The notes beneath the pieces were generated by a model. The model made no database searches, was not told the origin of the DNA, and saw only the letters and a list, made by a program, of their open reading frames with translations. Of a DNA stretch of 64,000 nt, positions 19,021 through 29,514 are shown one piece after another. The position numbers were made by a program, and so were the translations under genes. The number at the start of each line of letters is the position of its first letter. Position 1 is the stretch's first letter. This stretch comes from Symbiodinium sp. CCMP2592 (taxonomy: Eukaryota; Sar; Dinophyceae; Suessiales; Symbiodiniaceae), in assembly GCA_905221615.1 (NCBI GenBank), contig CAJNDT010001213.1, forward strand, positions 579,001 through 643,000. Direction: 5' to 3'.

Positions 19021-19705
19021 CTTTCTCCACATTGCCATGGCAAAGCAGAAGGATATGCACCCGTCAAGGGATGCATACAGGATGCCCCTGATGGCGGCGA
19101 CTTTAAGAATTGTCGAGCACAAGTACCCAGTCAAAACAAGGGTAAAGGCTTTACTCCGTCTCGTGGATCGGAAATCGAGCACATAAGTCAATACCAGCCC
19201 ACATACTATAAGCCAGTGAATGTCTCTAAGCCATTGAATGTCTCTAAGCCATTGAATGTCTCTAAGCCAGTGAATGTCTCTGGAGGGTTTCGCTGCCCTA
19301 CCAGACCTTTCCACAGACCACCCATAAATGTCAGGACAAACCTGCAGACATGCAAACAAAAAGACTCGCCTCCACATGATGAAAGCTTGCGCCAGCGCAG
19401 CGGGAGTGGCCACAGCACGCCATTCACGAAACATTTCCTTCGCGATATCTTTTGCCATAACGGTCATGAGGAATGTCGTCACACAATAGCCGACCGCCTT
19501 TCGTTGTCCATCTCGTTCCACATGGTCTGCATAGCCTTGCGCCAGTGATACGAAAAAGGGAAACCATAATCCCACCGCGAAGTTCTCGACGACTGGCCAA
19601 TGGCGAGAAAAGACTGCACCAATCCATGTTTCTGCATGCTGACCTCGTTGGCTGTAGCTCAAGGCTGCCCAGAACATGGATATCGTCATCAAATTGAACG
19701 ACCAC
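19021..19705 (-). CDS. Exon 2 of the caspase-like gene: multi-pass membrane region
   Basis: Joined in frame to exon 1 by a 100-nt GT-AG intron (19706-19805). It encodes several hydrophobic segments, for example FAVGLWFPFFVSLAQGY, FLFACLQVC and WLIVCGLVLTYVLDF, so the protein probably sits in a membrane. Between two of them is a four-fold hexapeptide repeat RDI(H/Q)WL, encoded by an 18-bp tandem repeat at about 19211-19282. The unspliced frame runs on to a TAA at 18982; a GT at 19020 (AAAG/GTAGCG) allows splicing to exon 3. The opposite strand has an open 214-codon frame that I reject, because it lacks the hydrophobic pattern and has no partner exons. Confidence 0.6.
19211..19282. repeat. 18-bp tandem repeat, four copies, within coding sequence
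   Basis: The unit AAGCCAGTGAATGTCTCT, with G/T variation, is repeated four times in exon 2 of the caspase-like gene. It encodes RDIHWL or RDIQWL on the minus strand. Confidence 0.9.
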
Positions 19706-19805
19706 CTGGCTTGTTGAAGCTTGTTAAAATGAATGGTGGGGGCTTCTTGTTAGCTATGGGGAAAAACCTTTGTATAAACATATTGCCAAATCTGAAGTCT
19801 ACCAC

Positions 19806-21016
19806 CCGGTGCATTGCAGCTCTATGCAATCACACCCGAAGAGAAGCCAGACGGTCAGGTGCAAGCTCGCACACACTATGAACATCAGAGGGGCTTGAAC
19901 ATGGTCCGGCGTGGGAAGGGCTGGCCGTCCGACCGTTCGGACCGGCCCTGGGGCAATCTCCGGTACTGGCTGCCGGACTGCATCGGCACGACCGACTACT
20001 GGGGTGGGAAGGGCAGTGGGATGCTGAGGCGATGTTTGGGTGGACTGTTGGAGAGTTCGGCGCGGGCTCGTCTGCGTTTCCTGATGGCTCTGGGCCGGAC
20101 TTTGCCATTCGGCGGCCACCGTAGCAGAAGCTGCTTGGAGGGGCGAGGGCGGGGCAGGATTCGAGGCTGCAGGGGGGGACGATGTTTGGGTAGCTTGTAG
20201 GGTAATCATCCGCGAGCTTGTTTGGGTTTCCCGATGGCTTTGGGCTGGATAGTGCTTAAGCCGAGCTCCAGGATATGTTTTCTGCCCAAATCTTGCCCTT
20301 GACCAATCTGGCAGGAAGAAGTCGTTTCGATCGGAACCGGTGTTTGAGCTGATCCAGGGCCTCTGCCACAATATGAAACCTCTGTTCATGTTGTGGGAGC
20401 GCACATTGGTAGAAATACTTCTGTGCAACTGCCAAAAGTTACACTCTTGTCCGACACAGCTCAACAATCCTTGCCGGAAGCTGCTGGTATCAGCAGCGCA
20501 GCAACCAATGGAACATGCCCAAATGCTTGTCAAACCTCGACCATGGGTGTTCCTGCCGGTGGCTTGTACATGACTCGCATCATTCAATATTTTTAGAGAT
20601 GTCTCGGGCTTCTCGCAGTTGCGGCAGCAGTTCATCAGCAGTAGGATTTCAGCATCGTAGCTGCACTTGGCCCTCATCAGTTGCACAATTACCTCTTCAA
20701 GCATCACATGCCGGCCTTCCTGCTGTCCTCGACCATCGAAAATTAGTGCTGGTTTCTCGTTGCCGTTCTCATTCACAAGCTGGCAATGCCCGTTGAAGTT
20801 GAAAAGAACGGTGTTATCATCGTCGCAGACAAGTTGAAGGAAATTGCCAAATGTTTCGAGGAATTTGCTGCGAGGTTGATTCTCGCATGTCATACATCTA
20901 TACCCAATGTTGGTCAGCGCCTCTTCACATGCTTTCATGTCTGACACTGCATGTTGCAGTTTTCCGACTTCGTCGGTGTAGTCATTGATGCCGACCAGTA
21001 AGGCAACCCTTCCCAT
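19806..21016 (-). CDS. Caspase-like (peptidase C14-type) protein, exon 1
   Basis: From ATG at 21016 (the frame is open 6 codons further, then stops) to a splice after ACCGG at 19806. The N-terminus MGRVALLVGINDYTDEVGKL matches the first strand of caspase/metacaspase-like domains. Next come a strand with FNFNGHC, where His77 would be the catalytic histidine, and LLLMNCCRN, where Cys131 would be the catalytic cysteine. The usual Asp before it is Asn, and GHG is GHC. Later, TSIWACSIGCCAADTSSFRQ resembles the ACS/G-x-x-A strand of the family. Residues about 255-370 are a Pro/Ser/Gln linker with two QSH-ETQTS repeats and several TQTS motifs. A hydrophobic segment near the end leads into exon 2. 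Such proteases cleave after Asp or basic residues in death or stress pathways, but the specificity here cannot be read. The full model is about 780 residues. An inactive homologue is possible. Confidence 0.75.
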
Positions 21017-21403
21017 CGAGGTCCGCGGCGCCAACCGGACTGCTCTCTGCTACCGGAGCCCAACTGCAAAAGATATCACTGATGCAATGCCCGAACTCGG
21101 AGGAGCCTGCCGTGCCGCTGAAGTGCAACGCCTACAACATTCAATATTGGGAACCAGGATACATGTGCACAGTCTGCACTCAACTTGTTCAGTCCAACCT
21201 GAACATCCAAAGACTGCTGGCGCAAGAGTGTGCCCGTTTAGTCGATATACTGCACAGTCTAAACTCAGAAAACAGCCCGGAAATTGGATGCTTGATCTTC
21301 AAACGCTTCAGTCACTCCTACCCGAAATCACCCGAAACTCGGACTGCGACTCCTCCTAAACCCTAAACTCTTGAATTCTCTCAAGCTCCCAGAGTTCCAA
21401 GTA
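21017..21403. other. Divergent upstream region with an open plus-strand frame
   Basis: The plus frame 21082-21366 (94 codons from ATG) contains YMCTVCTQLVQSNLNIQR and a Cys-x-x-Cys pair, and would be a head-to-head neighbour of the caspase-like gene. It might instead be the promoter and 5' UTR of that gene. I could not choose between them. Confidence 0.25.
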
Positions 21404-21556
21404 CCCAGAGAGCCCAATACCTTTTAAAGCAGGAATACAGCCTAAATCATAATATAAAGCCCTTTATGAATTAAGGAATATGGCTTAAAAACATGAAGAG
21501 CTTCATATTATGATTTGAGCCATATTCCTTAATAAAGGGGTATTGGGCTCTCTGGG
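21404..21556. repeat. Family A element with an internal duplication
   Basis: CCCAGAGAGCCCAATACC to GGGCTCTCTGGG, flanked by TA on both sides. At 153 bp it is longer than other copies because the AAGGAATA(C/T)(A/G)GC arm appears twice. Confidence 0.85.
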
Positions 21557-22845
21557 TATGACAGCAGAGCTCTGGGTGCAGGGCGCACTCGGAGACGTGG
21601 CCCGCCCCTGCGACCAGGCTTGCTTTTGGCTTCAAAAACCGGGGCTTACCTGCAGGTTTAGGGGTTTAGGGGGTGTAGGGTTTAGGGTTTAGGTCGAAAG
21701 ACCAACCTTTGAAGCAACCTGTGAAGGGTTTCTTATTGTGGTTTCGATATATAGTTCCTTAGAAAAGTTTGCTGTTTTGCGCTGCAGGCAGGGTTTAGCG
21801 TTTAAGGCTTAGGGTTGAGGATATAGGGGTTGAGGGTTTATTGCTGTATGCTTTCGGTTCTATAGGGCGGTTTAAGGTTCAGGTGTTACTTCTAGGGCTC
21901 TTTGGAGGGATCTATAGAAAGTCCTCTTTGATTCGTGGAAAAGTGTTCTTGACGGTGCTTTCCACTGGACTTTTAAGATTTAGTCCAAATCCAGAAAACT
22001 TACAAAGCCTTAATTAAAGCTCCCAGAGTAAATAAGAATATAAACCCAAAGACCCCTAAACCCAGAATCAAAACACGATAGACTCCCAATCCCTGAACCG
22101 TGCAAGCAAAATAATGTGCCTTACCGAACCCTAAGACTTGAAGCTTCCTAAGACATACAAAGCCTGAAAGCACGAGCCGCAGTCCTTAAACATACATCCA
22201 ACAAGACCTCGCCGCTAGCCGGGACCTATCCAAAACCTTTTAAGGCTTAGGGTTTAGGGTGTATAGGGCCTAGAACCCTAAACCTTGAACCCAAATCCTG
22301 AAACACGTAGGCCCAAGCCTCAACCTGTAGTGCCAAAGCTAAGCTTTGGAATTATGCAGCTCCAGGATGTTTACTTTCATGCCCTCAACCCTGAACTCTT
22401 AACACGAAACCTTAAAAAAAAACACGCACCTCTTCAAACCTAACATCCTAAACCGCAGCCTCATCGAGGATCACCCAACAAGCGCATGCTTCCAAGGCAT
22501 CGGCCTCGGCTTCGCATGGCTTTTTAATTCAGGAAACTCTCATGCGGGGTTAAGAGTTTAGCGTCTCAAGATTTTGGGTTTTGACAATTTCAGATGAAGG
22601 GTTTGGGATGTTAGGAGTCGGAGTACGTAGTGATAGCATCCCCTCATGGTCCCTGCAAAATTTTGCTTTAATATACCCAGGCTTGGAGTGCGGGGTCTTC
22701 TAAGCTCAGACGTCATAAGTTAGGTTTGCAAGTATGGCAACCATATCTAATATCTATATGCACCGGAACTCGAAGTCAGGTGCTAAGCCCCGAAACCTAA
22801 ACCCCACAGCCGATACCACTAAGTGGGCGTAGGGCTGGCGTTCAA
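21557..22845. other. Gene-less stretch
   Basis: 21655-21910 and 22030-22300 are degenerate TTTAGGG/CCCTAAA mixed with unique DNA. 22300-22845 is mostly unique. No frame has boundary or motif support. Confidence 0.5.
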
Positions 22846-23115
22846 ATGATGAAGGGTGCGCTTCAAAGAAAATGCAAAGGGCAAAAGGGTCAAGTAAAGC
22901 GACGATGCGGGCTTCGACTGTTTTCGAATTTTGGTTTTTGGGGAATCGGAGATCGAGCCGCCCACATGCCCAAATCAGAAAGGATTAGGGGACTGACTAT
23001 TTTGGCTTTAAGTCGCGACTTTACGTGGGTTTAACGTGGGGTTCAGGATCCGGAGCTGTGGCTTTTAGTTGGTCTCAGCAGATGTGGACTCCACCATGCC
23101 CTGCCGAACCCGTGA

Positions 23116-23433
23116 CCGCGACAAGCTAAAGCCGAGCTTCCAAGCAAATGCAGGTTCATTGCATGGGAAGCTATCCTGTTAGCTACACGGAGAAAAAGTC
23201 GATGTCTCTATGCTAAAAACTTATTACAAAAGCTATGGGACCAGCGACTGGCCCAGAGCGCTACGCTTAATTTTGCAATCGAGAAGCTTAGCCGCCCACG
23301 ATCTCGGTCAAAAATCATACACTGACGGCTTAGGCCAAATCCAAAACGGGACCCCAATGTCCGAGCCATTTGCAAGTGGATCGCCTGCTGCGTGGCACTC
23401 AACCCAGTCGATTCCGTAGGCCCTTGCGGAAGG
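23116..23433 (+). pseudogene. Interrupted coding stretch, basic helical protein, unknown
   Basis: One plus frame is open for 69 codons (containing CRFIAWEAILLATRRKSR and KLWDQRLAQSATLNFAIEK), stops at TGA (23323), and continues in the same frame for 36 codons (RAICKWIACCVALNPVDSVG) to TAA. The two halves look like one protein broken by a nonsense change, or two exons. There is no in-frame ATG. The minus strand is also open across part of it. No family recognised. Confidence 0.3.
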
Positions 23434-24900
23434 TAATCCAAATGTGGGATTTGAGAAACGTTGGTTTGGCATTGGCAGTAAACCTTTGCAAAATCAATCT
23501 GCCGGGGATCAGGAGTGAGGGAAGCCAGGCCGCAGAGGTGGCACAATATCTACAAAGCAATTGATAGCTGACATCCAATGGTTCATGCGGACAACGTGTG
23601 TTGCAGATCGGCCTACGGCATGCGAGGTTCACTGCTGCTGGTTGTGCTGCTGCTGATGCTGCTTCTGCGCGGGTGCGGGGAGCTGCACGGGCACAGGGAG
23701 CGGTGGAAGCGCACATGTTTGATTTTACACCTCGGTGGATTATTCACTGACCGCTAATGAAATTGGGGCTCATGGTCGCAACTAATGCAGCTTCGCCGCT
23801 ACCCGCAACTCCCTGCTGCATTGTGAAAAGCGATTCAAACCCCTTGGATATTACACTCCCGTTTGTCTTGGGCCGCATGTAGGAGCTTCATGCTCATGCG
23901 ACTTTTTGAGCCCTTACTTGCAGCTCTCAGTGCTGAACCTGCGTTCCTAAGCCGCGAGATCTCTTCTGCACACTCCGCCACTCCGCACCCTTTCCACCAA
24001 ACCCTCCGGGCTTTGTTTGTTTTGCATGCACTTCACAAAACCCTATAACCCCTTTCCCGGCCCCTACATCGTTGTCCCTAAACCTTCTTCCTTGCACTCC
24101 TACACGGAACTTACATTTCACAAGTCTGATCTTTTTCCCCGTTGACCCTACCTCTGTCAAACGCTCTTTGCTATTCCCTCACTTCAACCCTTTTCTTGGC
24201 ACTCCACAAACCCAAGCCACTTTCCTAGACACTCCTCTGCGATAAATGCAACCATGCAAGCCGCCGTTTGCTGACAACAGAACTGAACAAACGGAAACAT
24301 GGTAGAGGCCGCCTTCAATAATCTTGAATCCCGCCCGACTGCCCAATGCGGCTGGCGGTGCGCAATTATTGTTCGTTAAAGTTAAATTGCGTATGGCATG
24401 TGGACATTCTTGGGGTATACACATACATGAAGGATTCTGGCCACAGGCCTATCAGGATCTAGAAGAAGCCTGTCCTTAGTTGAGGAGGAAGCCAGGGCCT
24501 TGTAAAACGATAAAAGAAAATTGAGACAAAAGGTAATGGTGTCAGAACTTTTGCTTCAATGTCGGGTAGTGAAATGGTCTATGTTGCTTTAAGGGTAGCG
24601 TGCTGCTGTCAGCAGCTTAGCCTAATTAAGTCATTTCCCATCGAGACACGAAGAGATGCCAGGAGACCACCAGGAAACTGCTCAACATCGTGGGAAAACA
24701 CCTACTTTCAAGCCCTGCCTCATGCAGGGAAAGGGGGGAGGGAAGGGTCGGGAAGAGAGGGGGAGGGAAGAGCAAAGCGCTAGTGGCTTGCTGTCGTGGG
24801 CAGTGCCGGAGTCAAGCCGCCTCGAAGTTCAATCCGCCCTGCAAGCCCTCAACACCGAAATCGAAAACCCCATCACGTAACAGAACCCAGGCACCCCAAA
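23434..24900. other. Unique DNA, several open frames, none resolved
   Basis: 23578-23757 (plus, 59 codons) encodes a Leu/Val-rich stretch on a CTG/GTG run; the minus frame 23399-23716 covers the same bases. 24720-24780 is a G/A-rich run. None has supporting motifs. Confidence 0.3.
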
Positions 24901-24907
24901 CCAAGCT

Positions 24908-25799
24908 GTCGAACCCTACACCCTAAACCCCTAAACCCTAAACCCCTAAACCCTAACGCGTTCCGAATGGCCCCTAAGCCTGTGTCCTCGGGCCCGAGGC
25001 ATCTCTATTCACCCTCATCTTGACCATCAGGGTTAAGGGCTTTAATGCACATATAAGGGCTACTATAAGGGATCTATAAGAAGGGTACTATCATAATGTA
25101 GAAACCTGATTAACAAACCCTGGGCCTATATCCCCAAAATAGTAGAGTAGTGTTCATACAAGGACCAAGATCTCTGAATCAGGTAGAGCAAAAAATTTGA
25201 TTTAACCTGTCTCTTAGTGATCAAAAGAAGCAAACATTAAAACATATTTGCAAGGAGCCCTAAGGTTTAGTAGGAGCTAAGGGTCCAGGATCCAATTTAG
25301 GGGTTAGGCCCTAGTCAGGGTCCAGATTGCGGCAGCTTGCTTCGGCATCTCCCGAATAATTCATGACTGCATTCAAATTTTGAAGGCTTCAGGACACCCA
25401 TATAAGGGCCTGAAACATTGGGCTGGGTGCTCTGTACTACAGGTATGCTATGAAACTCCTAAAAACAACATTACTCTTTCTGAAGGCCTCTATGTTCAAC
25501 TCCAGAGGTAGGTTTTCGAGCTCTTCAACAACGAACACATGAACAACAATAAACTAAGTCTAGTGTTGACTCCCTACCCTAAACCAAATGCCCATAATAG
25601 TCCAAATCCCTGAACCTCTACAACTCTAACTTTTAACAATCCAAAAACATTTGAAAACCTGTTATAGAAACCCCCGAGATAGTATAGGTAATTATGAAGG
25701 CCCTTATGTCATTGAGGACCCTGGCACCCCAAACCCTAAACTCCAAACCCCAAACCCCTAAAACCCTAAAACCCTAAACCCCAAACCCCGATTTAGGAC
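24908..25799. other. Gene-less; CCCTAAA text and element fragments
   Basis: 24908-24955 and 25735-25790 are CCCTAAA-like. 25670-25715 is the right half of a family D element (CCCGAGATAGTATAGGTAAT). The remainder shows nothing recognisable. Confidence 0.5.
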
Positions 25800-25911
25800 C
25801 CTGACACCCCAAAAAGGATTCTCTCATGCTCCCTTTTTGGGTCCCTATTATAGTACGGCACCTTGTATCTAGGGTACCCAAAAAGGGGCCCTAATTTTGA
25901 CAACCACCCTT
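25800..25911. repeat. Family I element
   Basis: Right arm CCTAATTTTGACAACCACCC is intact; inner GTACGGCACCTTGTAT and GGGTACCCAAAAAGG are present; the left tip is eroded. Confidence 0.75.
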
Positions 25912-25976
25912 ACGGCACGGTCGCCTGCAGCTGCTTCGCGCAATGGCCATGTCCAAAGTCTCCTGCATTGCCTGTA

Positions 25977-26069
25977 CCCAGAGAGCCCAATACCCCTTAA
26001 TTAAGGAATATGGCTTCATATCATGATTCAAGCTATATTCCTTAACTAAGGGGTATTGGGCTCTCTGGG
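25977..26069. repeat. Fold-back element, family A
   Basis: CCCAGAGAGCCCAATACCCC at the left, GGGCTCTCTGGG at the right. Confidence 0.85.
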
Positions 26070-26112
26070 TGGGAGCCACGAGGAGGGGTTGGGCTTTAGG
26101 GCTTATAGGCTA

Positions 26113-26136
26113 TTTTTTTTTTGGGGGGGGGGGGGG
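26113..26136. repeat. Poly-T/poly-G run
   Basis: About 9 T followed by about 14 G; likely variable in length and prone to sequencing error. Confidence 0.9.
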
Positions 26137-26248
26137 CTCTTTTCCACCTGCAGGTACAGCTAGAACTCCTGTACTAGGTGTATAGGGTTTAGGGTTCAGG
26201 GTGTAGGGTTTAGAGTTCAGGGTTTAGGATTCTTTCAGGGTTCCCGTG

Positions 26249-26414
26249 TGGGAGTTTCCGAAAATGGGGGACCCTGATGTAGTACCGTAAATAGTAGGGT
26301 CCTTATTATAAGGACCCACAATAAGGCACCCCCCCAATTTTCGGGAACTCCAAACCCTTATAGAGCCCCTTAAAGGAACCCTTATAGTAACCCTTTAAAG
26401 GAACCCTAAGGTAA
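26249..26414. repeat. Family L element
   Basis: GGGAGTTTCCGAAAATGGGG at the left, CCCAATTTTCGGGAACTCC in the middle, then the CCTTTAAAGGAACCCTAAGG tail shared with the copy at 12638. Confidence 0.75.
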
Positions 26415-26818
26415 CACCCAGGCTTCCAAAAACCTCTCGTGTGGGATCAACAACTAAAAAGCCCTGAACCGACCTTGGAAGGCTCTAAACTTAGAGGATC
26501 ACGGTTTAGGATTTAGGGTTTAGGGTTACGGTTTAGGGTTTAGGGTTTGGGGAAGCAGGGCACTTAGAGGATCATGGGACCCGGTAAGTAGAGTACTTAA
26601 AGGGCTCCTTGAAGGGATCTATAGGCTTGATCTATAGGGGCCTGCATACAACATGGCTCCTTCGAATTCCGTCATGTAATGCTATGACATGCGCCAAAAT
26701 CCCACTCTAATTATCAAGGCCCCCATATCACAGAACTCTTCCAGAACCCTTTCAGCACCCCTTTAAAGGAACCCTATTCCAATCAATAGGGCACCTTTTT
26801 CTTATAAGGATACTTAGA
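26415..26818. other. Gene-less; family C and D fragments
   Basis: 26487 and 26567 carry partial family C left tips (ACTTAGAGGATCATGGGACC). 26698-26740 resembles a worn right arm of family D. The remainder is TTTAGGG text and the CCTTTAAGG module. Confidence 0.5.
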
Positions 26819-26941
26819 CGTTCAGGGCACTTAGTACGTAGAGTTATAAGTCAGGTAGCTCGCTCGCTAGGTCATGTTGCTCAGACCCCTAACTCAGGTA
26901 CTTGTAGCCCCAGTTACTAAGTCCCCCGAACCTCAAGGTAA
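26819..26941. repeat. Family C element, worn
   Basis: ATACTTAGACGTTCAGGGC at the left, TTACTAAGTCCCCCGAACC at the right. Confidence 0.7.
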
Positions 26942-27295
26942 GGTTAACATAGTGCCTTCATACCTAGAATAGGGTTTCGCACTAGCTTGTGAGATATTCG
27001 CAACAGGTAAAGCTGTTCCAACTTTGACTGCCTGGCTCCTTCTCTGAGGTTCGGGGCTTCGGGCTTTAAGGTTAAGGTTTAGGGTGTATTTTGTTTTCTG
27101 TTGTCTTGCAGGATTTTGCGGAAGGCTAAAGGTTCTAAGGGCGACGTTCCGCATCAGATTCTTGTTTTGAGTCGCACAGGGCTTTGCGGAGGGGCAACTC
27201 TACGGGAGACCCTAAACCTACATGTAGGACTAGTATTCTTAACCAGTTGCACGCAATTTAGAAAGCCTAAACCCTGGCCCTAAACTACACTGATA

Positions 27296-27488
27296 TCCTA
27301 AACCCTAAACCGCTAAAACCCCTAAACCGTAAACCCCTAAACCCCTACCAACCCTAAACCCTAAACCCTAAACCCTAAACCCTAAACTTTAAACCCTAAA
27401 CCCTAAACCCTAAACCCTAAACCCTAAACCCTAAACCCTAAACTTTAAACCCTAAACCCTAAACCCTAAACCCTAAACCCTAAACCCC
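27296..27488. repeat. Near-perfect interstitial CCCTAAA array
   Basis: From about 27354 the heptamer CCCTAAA is repeated almost without error for about 130 bp, with two CTTTAAA variants about 70 bp apart. It is the cleanest telomere-type array in the window and is far from either edge. Confidence 0.95.
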
Positions 27489-27569
27489 CAAGGCCCCTAC
27501 CACTTCAGATGCGTGAGTCAGCGACGCCGCTGGCGACCTCGGCTGTGGCAAGAGCAGGTGAAAGGGTAA

Positions 27570-27715
27570 AAGTTCAGGGTATAGGGCTTGGGGTTTTGGG
27601 GTTTCGGGGTTTCGGGTTTGGGGTTTTGGGGTTTTGGGGTTTCGGGGTTTTGGGTTTAGGGTTTTGGGGTTTTGGGGTTTCGGGGTTTAGGGTTTGAGGT
27701 TTTGGGTTTGGGCCT
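27570..27715. repeat. GGGGTTT-rich variant array
   Basis: GGTTTTGGGG and GGTTTCGGGG units in tandem: a G-rich variant of the TTTAGGG text in the opposite orientation to 27296-27488. Confidence 0.8.
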
Positions 27716-28020
27716 GGCTTCGAGGTTCAGGGTATACCAAGACCCCCAATTGCCATTTAATAGAACCCTTATAGCCCGTAATAGTGGGTATTTAGGGTTT
27801 AGTAGAAGAGGGTAGTTGGGGGGGGGTTCTAAGTGGGGCTGAGGGTTTTGCGGCGTTGTGTGTTAGGGTTGAGGGGCGAGGCATTTAGTTTTTGGTATGT
27901 ACAATATAGAGACCTCTATATTTATTTTAAAGGTCTAGGGTTGAGGTTTTCAGTTGGAGGGCTTAGGGCTTGCGGGGATTGTCGAATGGAGAGTTACAGT
28001 TGGAGTCATGGAGGTGCTGT

Positions 28021-28145
28021 TCTCAGAGGATCCGGGGACTTAGTGAGTAGGGTTATAAATACGGGAGCTACGAAATTAACTTATGACCGTAATTAATGTC
28101 CGGCACAAAAAACCCGACTGACTAAGTTCCATGATCCTCCAAGTT
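28021..28145. repeat. Fold-back element, family C
   Basis: TCAGAGGATCCGGGGACTTA at the left, CCATGATCCTCCAAGTTA at the right. It lies 3' of the RT relic on the minus strand. Confidence 0.75.
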
Positions 28146-28279
28146 AGTGCCGGTACGTGAACAACTTCAACGTTTGAGGCTTCGGCGTGGACTGCAGCGT
28201 ACTTCTCATCTTCTGGTCTATCCTCAAACTCTGAACCCAAAGCCCTAAAATCTGACTGAAACCCTAAACCCCAAATCCC
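28146..28279 (-). other. Possible continuation of the retroelement or unrelated exon
   Basis: The minus frame here contains FEDRPEDEKYAAVHAEASNV after a short TTTAGGG-like interruption. It is protein-like but does not match an RT or RNase H motif that I know. Confidence 0.3.
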
Positions 28280-28600
28280 TTGGTGCCACCGCAACTTGCC
28301 AGCATGCTCTTCCATATGAACACCGTCAAAACCGAAAACCACCCGGCTCGCGTACTCGACATCACTGCGCTTCCATGCAGATCTGACTGCATCGAGAGTT
28401 GGTTCAAGGTGCTCCGCTTCAGCCTTGACCAAAAGGTCGTCAACGTATCTGCCTAGCGTTCATAGCTTCCGCCTTCTGCTTTGTTCAATCAGACTGATAC
28501 AGACACCAACCACCGTTTGTCGCATCCCCACAAATGGGGCGATTCCTGCAGTCCATACAGGGCCCCATGCACCGGCGACCAACCGGAGCCTTTTAGCGTA
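28280..28600 (-). pseudogene. Ty1/copia-type reverse transcriptase fragment
   Basis: The minus strand encodes GALYGLQESPHLWGCDKRW near 28505-28567, the copia-type ALYGL-x-x-x-P-x-x-W motif. Closer to its 3' end, in another frame, it encodes TLGRYVDDLLVKAEAEHLE near 28398-28456, with the catalytic Tyr-x-Asp-Asp box. The order and the roughly 120 bp between them fit a copia polymerase domain. After YVDD the frame continues for about 50 residues to KLRWHQ, matching the G-x-L-x-x-HQ region before the RNase H part. A stop and a frame change lie between the two motifs, and no gag, integrase or RNase H is adjacent, so this is a dead fragment. TTTAGGG-like text follows directly after HQG. Confidence 0.8.
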
Positions 28601-28920
28601 TAGGTGAATTGAAATCATAGGGACACTCAAGGGGGTAAGGAGGATAGGGGGCCTTAATAGCCCTTATGAGGACTTGATAAGGGTCTATTATAAGGCCTAT
28701 TTAAGGAGGTACAGTACCCTGCCCTCCCCCGAAGAAAGACCCTGAATGGCAGGATCGCCCCCTGCCCTGCCTTGCCCTGCTTGCATAAGGAGCCCTCTGC
28801 AAGGCTCCAGGAGTTTCTCTGAGCGACTCCAACTTGCTTTAGAGTCTAGGGACCCTAAACTACCCTAAACCGCTTACATTAAACATTCAGGGAAATCAAG
28901 AAGCAACCCAAATCGATACA
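28601..28920. other. Gene-less stretch
   Basis: AGGG/CCTTAT-rich text and a TGCCC-type short repeat at 28755-28785. No supported frame. Confidence 0.5.
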
Positions 28921-29040
28921 TACGGTTGATGATACATATGTATATGTAAATATAAATCTGCATTACCCATTATAAGGAATACCATAATTCCCATAGCCTA
29001 GGGTCATGAAGGTAATGCACGATCTATATCATCAACCCTA
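28921..29040. repeat. Fold-back element, family E
   Basis: TACGGTTGATGATACATATG at the left, ATCTATATCATCAACCCTA at the right; a short insertion in the left arm. Confidence 0.8.
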
Positions 29041-29232
29041 GTATGAGATCTAGAGGAGTGCAGATTCACAGCCGCCGGGTTGTAGGATATTAGGCTTTAG
29101 GGTCTAGGGTCAAGGGGTTTAGGGCGCCGGGTTGTAGGATATTCTTGGGGCCTCCCCTGGTCTTTCGAGATGGTTATATCGCCTAGTTTTTCATAGCTCC
29201 AGCGTCCCGTGAACATGTTGGCATGAATTCAT

Positions 29233-29332
29233 CATATGGGTAGATCTCAAAATTAGGGTACCCTAAATAGTAGATGCCGTATTATATTAGGGGCCAAGCA
29301 AGGGACCATAATTTTGACAACCACCCATTATG
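29233..29332. repeat. Fold-back element, family I
   Basis: CATATGGGTAGATCTCAAAA at the left, AATTTTGACAACCACCCAT at the right. Confidence 0.8.
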
Positions 29333-29384
29333 TGCCTGTAGATGCCGCGAGGAGACTGCCGTAACATATGCCTTTAAACCCTGA

Positions 29385-29514
29385 CTAAAGACTCCGAAAC
29401 CATCATGTCGGAGTGAAATCTGGTCTGCAGACGCGGTGCTGTATCATCTCCACAGCCCTGGCACTGCATGGGCACGAACCCATCCAAACCTGTCCCTTGC
29501 TGCCTTCCCCTTCT
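29385..29514 (+). CDS. Candidate exon, unknown protein
   Basis: The plus frame reads RSEIWSADAVLYHLHSPGTA and ARTHPNLSLAAFPFCN, then a GT (TTCT/GTAACC). Composition is protein-like. Upstream in the same frame is CCCTGACTAAAGACTCC text, so the 5' edge is unclear. Confidence 0.3.

Noticed and set aside
18904-19548. 214-codon plus-strand ORF
   Set aside because: It is antisense to the membrane region of the caspase-like gene. The minus strand has hydrophobic segments, an in-frame splice to exon 1 and a homologous domain upstream.
24559-25023. Four overlapping plus-strand ORFs
   Set aside because: They share a G/A-rich run and end in PKPLNPK, the translation of CCCTAAA repeat; none stands out.
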